Source: JAVBOO01 sp031550435 (lineage in GTDB: Bacteria > Bacillota > Clostridia > Lachnospirales > WRAX01). Taken from it: DNA of 54,956 nt. Where the stretch lies: assembly GCA_031550435.1 (NCBI GenBank), contig JAVBOO010000020.1, positions 1 through 54,956 of the forward strand, written 5' to 3'. The notes below the pieces were generated by a model. The model searched no databases. It was not told where the DNA came from and was given only the letters and a program-made list of their open reading frames with translations. Positions 25,058 to 33,562 of this stretch are shown one piece after another (the first letter of the stretch is position 1; each line of letters begins with the position of its first letter). Position numbers and translations under genes: made by a program.

Positions 25058-26793
25058 AGCTTGTAATCGGCAGAGGAAGCTGCGGTATAGCCGCCGGAGC
25101 TACGGAAACCCTCTCTATGCTTAAAGAGCGTCTGGGGAACGATATAGATATACAAACCGCGGGCTGCATCGGCATGTGTTATCTTGAGCCGATAGTTGAT
25201 GTTTACGGGGATAACTCTAAGACCACTTTTGTGAAAATAACATCGCCCGAGCAAATCGACGAAATAGTAAAATATATAAACGGTGAAGAAAACAGCGCCG
25301 AAAAATACATACTCCCATTCGAAGACGGAGAGATTTTAAAAAGGCAAACGAGAATTGCTTTGAGAAACTGCGGAATTATCGATCCCGGAAACATCGAGTC
25401 CTATCTTGCACAAAAAGGGTACGAAGCTTTCAATAAATGTCTCGGCATGACACCCGAGCAGGTTATAGAGGAGATTAAGCTTTCAGGGCTCGCCGGCAGA
25501 GGCGGAGCCGGCTTTCCGACCTGGTTTAAATGGAACGCCGCAAGAGCTGCGGCCGGAGATAAAAAATATGTTATCTGCAACGCCGACGAGGGCGACCCCG
25601 GCGCGTTTATGGACAGGGCTGTCATTGAGGGAGATCCTCATACTTTGATCGAAGGTATGCTCATCGCCGCCTATGCTATAGGCTCGGACGAAGGTGTAGT
25701 TTACGTCCGTGCCGAATACCCTCTCGCGATTGCCAGGCTTGAGGCCGCAATAGAACAGGCCAAAATGAATGGACGGCTCGGCAAAAACATTCAAAACTCG
25801 AGCTTTAGCTTTGATCTGCGAATAAAAGCGGGAGCCGGCGCCTTTGTCTGCGGCGAAGAAACAGCTCTTATAGCGTCGCTTGAGGGCGAGAGAGGTATGC
25901 CCAGACTAAAACCGCCTTTCCCTGCCCAAAAGGGTTTTTGGCAAAAGCCCTCGAATATTAACAATGTCGAGACTTACGCAAACGTCGCCTGGATCATAAA
26001 CAACGGCGGAAACGCATTTGCCGCTTTGGGAACGGAAACGGGCAAGGGCACAAAGGTTTTTGCTCTGACGGGTAAGATAAACAAAGGCGGTCTGGTCGAA
26101 ATACCGATGGGTATGACACTTAAACAGGTTATTTACGATATCGGAGGCGGAATAAAAGACGGCAAGGCGTTTAAAGCCGTACAAATGGGCGGCCCGAGCG
26201 GCGGCTGTATACCGTCCGAGCTCATCGAAACCGCTATTGACTACAAAAGCCTTTCGGCAACAGGCGCAATCATGGGCTCGGGCGGTATGGTCGTTATGGA
26301 CGAAACTACCTGCATGGTCGATATGGCAAGGTTTTTTCTGGATTTCACCTGTAAGGAATCCTGCGGAAAATGCATACATTGCCGCATCGGAACAAAGCGC
26401 ATGCTGGAAATTCTCGAGAGAATCACTGCGGGAGAAGGCCGTGACGGAGATATCGAGCTGCTCTTAGAACTTGCTCTTCAAATAAAGGACGGTTCTTTGT
26501 GCGGTCTCGGGCAGACTGCCCCGAACCCTGTTTTAACCACGCTTAAATACTTCAGAAACGAATACGAAGACCACATTTACAAAAAAAGGTGCAGCGCAAA
26601 GCAATGCGCTCCACTGCTTCGTTTTGATATAATCGCCGAAAAATGCTCGGGATGTACGGCTTGCAAGCGCAATTGCCCTACATCGGCCATATCCGGCGAA
26701 CCGAAGAAAGTCCATACTATCGATGCGAAAAAATGCGTTAAATGCGGCAAATGTGAAACTGTGTGCAAATTCGGCGCAGTTTCGGTAAACTAG
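25054..26793 (+). CDS. NuoF/HydB-like NAD(H)-binding flavin Fe-S subunit
   Basis: A 579-residue subunit in four parts. Residues 1-80 form a thioredoxin-like domain with Cys10 and a GCIGMCYLEP motif (only three Cys in the place of the usual [2Fe-2S] set). Residues about 120-390 are the NuoF FMN/NAD domain: GLAGRGGAGFPTWFKWN, CNADEGDPGAFMDR and FVCGEETALIASLEG. A SLBB domain follows, then the [4Fe-4S] motif SCGKCIHCRIGTKRM. The last 60 residues are a two-cluster ferredoxin: CSGCTACKRNCPTSAI and CVKCGKCETVCKFGAV. This is the build of HydB in electron-bifurcating hydrogenases and NADP reductases. It overlaps the NuoE-like gene by four bases. Confidence 0.92.
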   Translation: MKLVIGRGSCGIAAGATETLSMLKERLGNDIDIQTAGCIGMCYLEPIVDVYGDNSKTTFVKITSPEQIDEIVKYINGEENSAEKYILPFEDGEILKRQTRIALRNCGIIDPGNIESYLAQKGYEAFNKCLGMTPEQVIEEIKLSGLAGRGGAGFPTWFKWNAARAAAGDKKYVICNADEGDPGAFMDRAVIEGDPHTLIEGMLIAAYAIGSDEGVVYVRAEYPLAIARLEAAIEQAKMNGRLGKNIQNSSFSFDLRIKAGAGAFVCGEETALIASLEGERGMPRLKPPFPAQKGFWQKPSNINNVETYANVAWIINNGGNAFAALGTETGKGTKVFALTGKINKGGLVEIPMGMTLKQVIYDIGGGIKDGKAFKAVQMGGPSGGCIPSELIETAIDYKSLSATGAIMGSGGMVVMDETTCMVDMARFFLDFTCKESCGKCIHCRIGTKRMLEILERITAGEGRDGDIELLLELALQIKDGSLCGLGQTAPNPVLTTLKYFRNEYEDHIYKKRCSAKQCAPLLRFDIIAEKCSGCTACKRNCPTSAISGEPKKVHTIDAKKCVKCGKCETVCKFGAVSVN

Positions 26794-26805
26794 GAGGCGG
26801 GCTAA

Positions 26806-29800
26806 ATGATAAATCTAACAATTGACGGGAGAACGCTCACCGCCTCGGAAAACATGACGATACTGGATGTTTGCCGTCTTAACAATATAAAAATCCCAAC
26901 ACTTTGCCACGACGACAGGGTGAAAACCTACGGCGCTTGCGGCGTATGCGTCGTTGAGGCCGCCGGCAGTCCGAAACTCTTAAGATCTTGCTCTACGCTC
27001 GCGGCGGAAGGAATGAACATACTAACAAATTCCGAGAAAATCGCCTCAACACGCAAAACTGCCCTCGAACTGCTTTTATCCGACCACAGAGGGGATTGCC
27101 GTCCGCCCTGTACTCTGGCCTGCCCGGGAAGAACGGACTGTCAGGGCTATGTCGGACTTATCGCAAACGGGGAATATCGCGCGGCAGTCGAGCTTATAAA
27201 AGAAAAACTTCCCCTTCCCGCGAGCATAGGCAGAGTTTGCCCCCACCCCTGTGAAACCGCTTGCAGAAGAACATTGGTCGAAGAACCGATAAACATCGCG
27301 CAACTGAAATATTTCGCAGCTGACGCGGATTTGAATTCTGAAAATCCCTATACCCCCGTTATCGAAGCGGAGAAAGACAAAAAAGTTGCCGTTGTCGGCG
27401 GCGGTCCGGGCGGTCTTTCCTGCGCTTACTTCCTGCGCAAAAAAGGCATAGCGGTCACGATTTACGACGCAATGCCTAAAATGGGCGGTATGCTGCGCTA
27501 CGGAATACCGGAATACCGGCTTCCGAAAAAAGTTTTGGATTCTGAAATATCTCTTATAGAAAATATGGGCGTCACTCTCGTCAACGAAGTGAAAATCGGC
27601 AAAGATATTACGTTGGAAAAACTTCGAAAATCAAACGATGCCGTTGTAATCGCCGCCGGAGCATGGACGAGCGTAACGCTCGGCTGCCCCGGAGAAAACA
27701 GCGATGGCGTTATTGGCGGAATAGATTTCCTCAGGGAAGCAGCCTTTGGGCGTTTTTCTTGTGAGGGCAAACGCATAGCGATAGTCGGCGGCGGTAACAC
27801 GGCCATGGACGCATGCAGGACAGCAGTGAGACTCGGAGCCGACAAGGTCTATAATATTTACAGAAGAACAAAGGCCGAAATGCCTGCGGAAAAAATCGAA
27901 ATTGACGAAGCCGAGCAAGAAGGCGTAATTTTCAGAAATCTTACAAATCCGGCAGAGATTATTGCCGAAAACGGCAGAGTTAAAGCAGTCAGGCTGCAAT
28001 TAATGCAGCTCGGCGAACCCGACGCGAGCGGAAGGCGCGCTCCCGTTCCGATTGAAGGCGGCTTTGAAACGCTTGATGCCGATATCGTTATTATCGCAAT
28101 CGGTCAGGTTTTCGACCCGAAAGGCTTTGAGGAACTTAAACTCACAAAGCGCGGAACCTTAGCCGCCGGCGAAAAAAACTTCCTGACAAACCTTGAAGGA
28201 GTTTTCGCGATAGGCGATGCCACAAACAAGGGCGCGGATATTGCCATAGCCGCGATAGGCGAAGCGCGTTTTTCTTCGGACATTATAGCCGGCTATCTGG
28301 ACGGCAAAAAATTGGAGTACAATGAACCTTATCTCGTTAAACAGGAAAAAACCGCAGAAGAATTCGGATTGCGGGAGAAGCTGCCGCGCGTGAAAATGCG
28401 ACACAGGGACGCGGAAACGGCAAAACGCGACTTTAACGAAATAAACTTCGGCTACGACGAACCGGAAGCCCTTCGCGAAGCAACGCGCTGTCTCGAATGC
28501 GGCTGCGGTGATTATTTCGAATGCAAACTGATAGAGCAGGCAAGCCAAGAAAACGTAAACCCTGAAAAATACGACGGTTTCATGCACTCGCGCGAATCGC
28601 TGACTGACAACAGTCATCCTTTTATCAGGCGCAATCCCGATAAATGCATACTGTGCGGTCTCTGTGTCCGTATTTGTGACGATGTTATAGGCTCAACTGC
28701 GTTCGGGCTTGTCGCAAGAGGGTTCGACACAGAGATTTTACCTGCCATGAGCACGAGACTCGCGGACACAGACTGTATTTCCTGCGGTCAGTGTGTCGCC
28801 GTCTGCCCGACGGGGGCACTGCTTGAAGTCAGCGGAGCAAAAAAATCCGTACCGTTGAACGAATGCGTTTTCGACGAAGTTTGTTCGTTCTGCGGTCTCG
28901 GCTGCAAATCACGGCTTACAATTGCCGGAAACACGCTTCTTCGCAATCTTCCCGGCGCAGACTCGGGAAAAATGTCTATACTGTGCGCGAAAGGCCGGTT
29001 CGGAGCGACAAACAACGTACTCGGACTCAAACGGGTCACGCAGCCGCATATACGCAAAAACGGAGAAACTGTAGCCGTGACCTATGATGAGGCGTTGTCG
29101 TATTTAAACGAAAAACTTTCGGGCTTCGCGAGGAAAAATATTATTGTATCCGTCTCGGATAAGCTTACAAACGAGGAATTGATACCGATAAAGCGCTTTA
29201 CAGAAAGCGTATCCGATAACCCCGCCGTTTGCTTTAACATGAAAAAGAACGGAATCTCCTCTGTCATGGGAAGAGACGAAACTAAACGCAGCCTTGAAGA
29301 ACTCTTGAACGCCGATGTAATGCTCGTTTTTGAAAAAGATATACACAAGTCTCACACCGTTGCGGCAATAAGGATGAAGCAAGCCGTTTCGGAAGGAAAG
29401 ATTCTGCTTGCGGTAAACAGTGCCGCTACGGTTCTTTCCTCATACGCGGCTCACAAAATAACAACAGACGACAATCTCGATGTCTTAAAGCAGTTCGTAA
29501 AATCAATCGTGCGAGAGCGCAAAGAGGCGGTACCGTCTCCGGAAATGGCAGAATACCTGAAAGATACGGTTGTTTCCGACAGTGTAAAATCAGCCGCCCT
29601 TGCATATCTTAACGCAGAAAACTCAGTAATCGTGTACGAAGAAAGCGCGTTCACTTATGACGCCGAGCTTTTAATCGCGGCAATCGCCATTTTGTCCGGT
29701 AAAAACAGAGTTGTTCCGCTTCTGCGTAACTGCAACAGCAGAGGGCTTTATGATGCCGGTATACAAGCCGCGGAAGAAATCGGTCAGACAGAAATAAAAG

Positions 29801-30195
29801 CTCTCGTTACGTTCGGCGAGAATATCGAGCTGTCCGGGCTCGAATTTCTGGTGTGCTTTGACGCTTACTTTACAGAAACGGCAGAAACAGCCGACTTGGT
29901 TTTTCCGCTGAACTCATACGGTGAAACAGACGGGACATATACAAATACTTTCGGAGAAAGCGGGAAGATCAAAAAAGCCGTAGCGTCCGCTTGCAAAATA
30001 GACTCGGCAGAAATTTTAGTAAGGCTTGCAGGCAAGTATAGCCCGGCAAAGACCGGACGCGTTCCGTCTGCCGAGACTGCGCCGTCCGTCCCAAAAGGCA
30101 ATAAGTTATTCAGATATACAAAAGATACAAATGCTTTGCATGAAGGATTCACAAGATTTTTGGATACTCAGCCGTCTAAGTCAAGCATGATTTAA
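26806..30195 (+). CDS. Fusion of NuoG-type Fe-S/molybdopterin-like protein with a GltD/NfnB-type flavoprotein
   Basis: An 1129-residue protein. Residues 1-75: plant-type [2Fe-2S] domain (Cys34, 45, 48, 62). Residues 90-160: His/Cys cluster region (H94, C98, C102, C106, C112) merged with the GltD N-terminal Fe-S domain (GRVCPHPCETACRR). Residues about 193-500: FAD and NAD(P) domains with VAVVGGGPGGLSCAY and IAIVGGGNTAMDACR, as in NfnB and glutamate synthase small subunit. Residues about 600-670: two [4Fe-4S] motifs (CILCGLCVRICDD, CISCGQCVAVCPTGAL). From about 690: a CSFCGLGC cluster and a shortened molybdopterin-oxidoreductase-like domain, as in complex I NuoG. No hydrogenase H-cluster motifs are present. 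AGGAGG precedes the ATG. With the two preceding subunits it suggests an NADH/NADPH/ferredoxin bifurcating transhydrogenase of the Stn/Nfn kind (inference). Confidence 0.85.
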   Translation: MINLTIDGRTLTASENMTILDVCRLNNIKIPTLCHDDRVKTYGACGVCVVEAAGSPKLLRSCSTLAAEGMNILTNSEKIASTRKTALELLLSDHRGDCRPPCTLACPGRTDCQGYVGLIANGEYRAAVELIKEKLPLPASIGRVCPHPCETACRRTLVEEPINIAQLKYFAADADLNSENPYTPVIEAEKDKKVAVVGGGPGGLSCAYFLRKKGIAVTIYDAMPKMGGMLRYGIPEYRLPKKVLDSEISLIENMGVTLVNEVKIGKDITLEKLRKSNDAVVIAAGAWTSVTLGCPGENSDGVIGGIDFLREAAFGRFSCEGKRIAIVGGGNTAMDACRTAVRLGADKVYNIYRRTKAEMPAEKIEIDEAEQEGVIFRNLTNPAEIIAENGRVKAVRLQLMQLGEPDASGRRAPVPIEGGFETLDADIVIIAIGQVFDPKGFEELKLTKRGTLAAGEKNFLTNLEGVFAIGDATNKGADIAIAAIGEARFSSDIIAGYLDGKKLEYNEPYLVKQEKTAEEFGLREKLPRVKMRHRDAETAKRDFNEINFGYDEPEALREATRCLECGCGDYFECKLIEQASQENVNPEKYDGFMHSRESLTDNSHPFIRRNPDKCILCGLCVRICDDVIGSTAFGLVARGFDTEILPAMSTRLADTDCISCGQCVAVCPTGALLEVSGAKKSVPLNECVFDEVCSFCGLGCKSRLTIAGNTLLRNLPGADSGKMSILCAKGRFGATNNVLGLKRVTQPHIRKNGETVAVTYDEALSYLNEKLSGFARKNIIVSVSDKLTNEELIPIKRFTESVSDNPAVCFNMKKNGISSVMGRDETKRSLEELLNADVMLVFEKDIHKSHTVAAIRMKQAVSEGKILLAVNSAATVLSSYAAHKITTDDNLDVLKQFVKSIVRERKEAVPSPEMAEYLKDTVVSDSVKSAALAYLNAENSVIVYEESAFTYDAELLIAAIAILSGKNRVVPLLRNCNSRGLYDAGIQAAEEIGQTEIKALVTFGENIELSGLEFLVCFDAYFTETAETADLVFPLNSYGETDGTYTNTFGESGKIKKAVASACKIDSAEILVRLAGKYSPAKTGRVPSAETAPSVPKGNKLFRYTKDTNALHEGFTRFLDTQPSKSSMI

Positions 30196-30251
30196 CCGGC
30201 GCCGGCTTTATTATTGGGGGATCAATAACTATTTTGATTGAGGAGGATAAC

Positions 30252-31946
30252 ATGAAATTCAGTGAAATGCCTTACAGACGTTATGAAATTGAGAAGGCTC
30301 AAGAACAGTTCTCAGCTATTACGGAAAAGATAAAAGCAGCAAAAAGCGCTGAGGAAGCCGCGAAGCTTATAAGGGAATCAGACGAGATTATGAAGGAATC
30401 GATAACCTACAGCACAATCGCGAACGTTAAATCAACAATCGACACCAAAGACGAGTTTTTCAGCTCCGAAAAGGATTATTACGACCGAATCGGACCTCTT
30501 ATGCAGCAGGCGTACGACGAGGTATGCACGGCCATACTTGAATCTCCTTATCTTGAGGAGCTTAAAACCATTTTCCCGAAGGTGTTTTTTACAAATCTCG
30601 AGATACAGAAAAAGTCGTTTTCTCCGGAGATAGTGCCGCTTTTGCAAGAGGAAAACGCTGTTGTAAGCGAATATGTAAAGCTGCTCGCCTCCGCTCAGTT
30701 CGAGTTTGACGGAAAGAGCGTTACCATGCCTCAACTCTCGGCATTTATGCAGTCAACCGATGCCGAAGTAAGGCGCAAAGCGGTTGACACCGCCGCAGCG
30801 TTTTATAAGTCACATGCCGACGAACTCGACACGCTTTATGATAAGCTTGTGAAAATCAGAACGGCAGCGGCAAGAAAAATGGGCTACGAGAACTTTGTCG
30901 AGCTCGGTTACAACAGAATGATGCGTAACAGTTACACCGCTTCGGATGTCGAAAAGTTCAGAAAGCAAGTCGTGGAAGACCTTGTTCCCGCCGCGGTCCG
31001 CATTAAAGAGCGCCAGGCAAAAAGGATCGGCGCGGAAAAACTCAGCGTTTACAACGATTCTCTTATGTTCATGAGCGGAAACGCCAAACCTACCGGAACA
31101 CCCGAACAGATACTCGCCGAAGGCAAGAAAATGTACGAGGATCTCTCTCCGGAAACTGCCGAATTTATACGCTTTATGACAGACAACGAGCTGTTTGACG
31201 TTTTGAGCAAGCCCGGAAAAGCACCCGGCGGTTATTGTACATTTATACCCGAGCACAGTTCTCCGTTTATATTCGCGAACTTTAACGGCACAAGCGGAGA
31301 CGTGGAAGTTCTGACTCACGAAGCGGGTCATGCGCTCAACGCATACGTTATGGGTAAGAAAGACGTACTTTCCGCTTTGACGCAGGCAACGCTTGAAACC
31401 TGCGAAATCCATTCTATGTCGATGGAGTATTTCACCTATCCCTGGATGAACAAGTTCTTCGGCGATAAGACAGACAAATACATGTATAAGCACTTGGCCG
31501 ATTCCATAGTTTTCATACCTTACGGAACCATGGTCGACCATTTCCAGCACTTGGTTTACGAAAACCCGGACATGACACCAGCCGAAAGAAACAAATGCTG
31601 GGCAGAGCTTGAAAAGGTTTACAAACCGTACATACATAACGACGGGATACCGTTCTACGGCGAAGGCAGGGTTTGGCAGCGTCAGGCTCATATTTATGAA
31701 GTGCCGTTCTACTATATAGATTATTGTCTGGCTTCATCCTGCGCTCTTCAATTCTGGGCGGCCATGCAGGAAAACAGGCAGGATGCCTGGGAGCGCTATT
31801 TTCGGCTCGTCAGCCTCGGCGGGCTCGATATCTTTACAAACCTCATCAAACAGGCCGGACTTAAGTCTCCGTTTGAAGACGGCATGTTCAAAGACATAGT
31901 AAGCAAGATAGACGAAAGCTTGGACAAGCTCAAAATCGGGGAGTAA
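30252..31946 (+). CDS. M3 family oligoendopeptidase (PepF-like)
   Basis: A 564-residue zinc metallopeptidase that trims intracellular oligopeptides. The zinc motif is LTHEAGHALNAY (HEAGH, about residue 356), with the downstream Glu in LETCEIHSMSMEYFTYPW. The N-terminal helical oligopeptidase domain (about residues 10-180) and the C-terminal YIDYCLASSCALQFWAAM are typical of the clostridial M3B group. The ATG at 30252 follows AGGAGG at 30240-30245. It lies 57 bases after the transhydrogenase-like operon and may be co-transcribed with it. Repeat copy C begins 30 bases after its stop. Confidence 0.93.
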   Translation: MKFSEMPYRRYEIEKAQEQFSAITEKIKAAKSAEEAAKLIRESDEIMKESITYSTIANVKSTIDTKDEFFSSEKDYYDRIGPLMQQAYDEVCTAILESPYLEELKTIFPKVFFTNLEIQKKSFSPEIVPLLQEENAVVSEYVKLLASAQFEFDGKSVTMPQLSAFMQSTDAEVRRKAVDTAAAFYKSHADELDTLYDKLVKIRTAAARKMGYENFVELGYNRMMRNSYTASDVEKFRKQVVEDLVPAAVRIKERQAKRIGAEKLSVYNDSLMFMSGNAKPTGTPEQILAEGKKMYEDLSPETAEFIRFMTDNELFDVLSKPGKAPGGYCTFIPEHSSPFIFANFNGTSGDVEVLTHEAGHALNAYVMGKKDVLSALTQATLETCEIHSMSMEYFTYPWMNKFFGDKTDKYMYKHLADSIVFIPYGTMVDHFQHLVYENPDMTPAERNKCWAELEKVYKPYIHNDGIPFYGEGRVWQRQAHIYEVPFYYIDYCLASSCALQFWAAMQENRQDAWERYFRLVSLGGLDIFTNLIKQAGLKSPFEDGMFKDIVSKIDESLDKLKIGE

Positions 31947-31976
31947 ATGCGCGCAGATCAACTGCATATTCCTCTA

Positions 31977-32141
31977 TATTACCGCGGAAGTTAAATACCA
32001 CATAAAATACCTACGCGGTTACTCGTGCCGAGCCGGAGAGCCTAGAAATCGTCTGCGTGCTTCTTGCAGCGATTTCTGATCCGAAGCGAGGGACAATAAA
32101 ATATAACGTGGGTTTCGTTATATTTTATTGCCGAAGTAATA
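31977..32141 (+). repeat. Palindromic repeat family R1, long copy C
   Basis: 165 bases from TATTACCGCGGAAGTTAAA to TTGCCGAAGTAATA. It holds ACGCGGTTACTCGTGCCGAG and a perfect 15-bp hairpin CAATAAAATATAACG (32094-32108) with CGTTATATTTTATTG (32116-32130). The middle segment differs from copy B (GAAATCGTCTGCGTGC and GCAGCGATTTC instead of the TAGATACGC part). Its right end encodes YYFGNKI and the TAA stop of the Imm5-like gene on the minus strand. Confidence 0.85.
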
Positions 32142-32672
32142 GCTTTTTCTCAGCAGCGAGCCTTCCGATGTCATCGCGGTCCAGTCAATTTTTACGGGAT
32201 TTTTCTCGTCCGCAACTGCCATTGCCTTAAGCGCGGATTCCATTTTGACGCATTCCGCGGCGGTAAGCCGCTCGTATGTTTCAAAAGTTTCGCCGGTGCC
32301 GGCAATGTCGCAGACGATTGCGGTCGTGCCGTAAACCACGGTTCCCAGAGTATGAGAAACGGTATGCGTTATTGCCGCGGCATGCGCGATTGCTCTTGCC
32401 GCGGCCTGTGCCGCACAGTTGCCCTCGGCAGCGTTTGCTGCCGCATGAGAATCAAAAAGCTTTCTTGCTTCGTTTAGTTTCAGTTCGCCCGAAAAAAACG
32501 CGCGAGCTGCCTCCAGCGTAGCACGGGGCCTTCCGTCGGAATACGATTTTTCATAAATCGTAAGAAAATGCGCTTCGGCATACGACAAGGCCCAGGCTCC
32601 CAACGTCGCCTTGCTTTGTGTCTCGATAAGGCACATGAGGCGCTTTACTTCGGGAGTATCTATATCGCACAA
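32118..32672 (-). CDS. Imm5-like putative immunity protein
   Basis: A 184-residue, Ala-rich helical protein resembling the Imm5-like putative immunity family: ALSYAEAHFLTIYEKSYSDG, RPRATLEAARAFFSGE, AAQAAARAIAHAAAITHTVS and HTLGTVVYGTTAI. Such proteins are predicted antidotes to polymorphic toxins; experimental data are scarce. No toxin gene is adjacent. The start is uncertain: TTG at 32672 gives a family-length protein, an ATG lies at 32636, and neither has a ribosome site. Its last seven residues YYFGNKI and stop are supplied by repeat copy C, the same tail as trxB. Confidence 0.72.
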   Translation of the reverse strand: MCDIDTPEVKRLMCLIETQSKATLGAWALSYAEAHFLTIYEKSYSDGRPRATLEAARAFFSGELKLNEARKLFDSHAAANAAEGNCAAQAAARAIAHAAAITHTVSHTLGTVVYGTTAIVCDIAGTGETFETYERLTAAECVKMESALKAMAVADEKNPVKIDWTAMTSEGSLLRKSYYFGNKI

Positions 32673-32720
32673 TATTTTTACAAATTTTTTAATATGTATC
32701 GCCCCTTAAAAGTCCGTGTG

Positions 32721-32807
32721 AATTTATCCCCCTTATGCCGGCCCTACAAGCATAAGGGGGATTTCCGCGACAAGTTTAGCGAATGGTTTAATTGTCGCCT
32801 CAATAAG
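32721..32807 (+). repeat. Two-hairpin repeat family R3, copy 1
   Basis: The first hairpin is ATCCCCCTTATGC (32726-32738) with GCATAAGGGGGAT (32750-32762), a perfect 13-bp stem. The second is GCGACAA (32767-32773) with TTGTCGC (32792-32798) around GTTTAGCGAATGGTTTAA, then CTCAATAAG. A homologous pair is at 46978-47056. It fills most of the 185-base gap between the phosphatase and Imm5-like genes. Confidence 0.65.
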
Positions 32808-32857
32808 TTCGATAACCCGGCGTTTTGCACCATTTATGGACGTTTTGGCTAAAACGA

Positions 32858-33544
32858 CTATATAAGCTTCTTTCGTATGTTTTCCATGTCTTCCACCGTT
32901 AAGCCTGCCGAGAGCAGGTACTCACGCACAGAACCGTATTTTTTGTTTAAGAGCTCAAAAAAACCGTCCATATACTCTAAATCGGAACGACCGAGAAAAG
33001 CCGGAAAGCTTTGGTCGTTTTGAGAAAGCCTTTTCACGTAATCTCTAAGATAAGCGTAGGTTTGCTGGTAATCCGTGAGTATGTCGTTGTATGGTACTGC
33101 GCATATACTCAGCACCAAGGCGGTAATTATGCCCGTGCGGTCCTTTCCTGCCGTGCAGTGATACAGTACGCCTCCGGGGGCATCGGCAATAATTTTCAGC
33201 ACGGTTTTAACGCTGACTTTTTCATCCGCAATTTTGAAATAAAAGCTCATTACCTCTTCCGGCTGCTCAAGCTTGTAGTAAAAATTTATAAGAGATACAT
33301 TATGATAAAAAAATCCTTCCCGGCCGGCAAAGGCACACGGGTTCGCGGCAAGCTCGTCAGCAAAGCGCAAATCGATAACAGTTGTTACATTCATGTCCAG
33401 AAGCTTTTGAAATTCGGCTTCCGTAATTTTTGAAGGCAGGTCGCTTCTGATTATGCGGCCAAACGCTGTGCAAGCTCCGTCTTCGGTCTCATAGCCTCCC
33501 AAATCCCTCATATTAAGCACATTCTTGAACAAATATCTTCTCAT
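32858..33544 (-). CDS. Tyrosine-protein phosphatase (Y_phosphatase3 type)
   Basis: A 228-residue protein of the atypical bacterial tyrosine/dual-specificity phosphatase group. The start NVLNMRDLGGYETEDG is the usual N-terminal motif, and the P-loop is YHCTAGKDRTGIITALVL with catalytic Cys and Arg (about residues 138-145). Mycobacterial PtpB and Listeria LipA belong to this family; substrates can be phosphotyrosine or phosphoinositides. It has no signal peptide. The ATG at 33544 follows AGAGGTG. It lies 18 bases after the EamA transporter gene, probably the last gene of a ribF-eamA-phosphatase transcript. Confidence 0.9.
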   Translation of the reverse strand: MRRYLFKNVLNMRDLGGYETEDGACTAFGRIIRSDLPSKITEAEFQKLLDMNVTTVIDLRFADELAANPCAFAGREGFFYHNVSLINFYYKLEQPEEVMSFYFKIADEKVSVKTVLKIIADAPGGVLYHCTAGKDRTGIITALVLSICAVPYNDILTDYQQTYAYLRDYVKRLSQNDQSFPAFLGRSDLEYMDGFFELLNKKYGSVREYLLSAGLTVEDMENIRKKLI

Positions 33545-33562
33545 ACACACCTCTGCTGATTA

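Noticed and set aside
26806..30195. [FeFe]-hydrogenase or formate dehydrogenase catalytic subunit
   Set aside because: No H-cluster motifs and no clear Sec/Cys molybdenum ligand; the chain instead contains a GltD/NfnB flavoprotein.
30810..31691. 293-codon minus-strand frame opposite the M3 peptidase
   Set aside because: It is a shadow of a conserved metallopeptidase with its HEAGH motif in frame on the plus strand.
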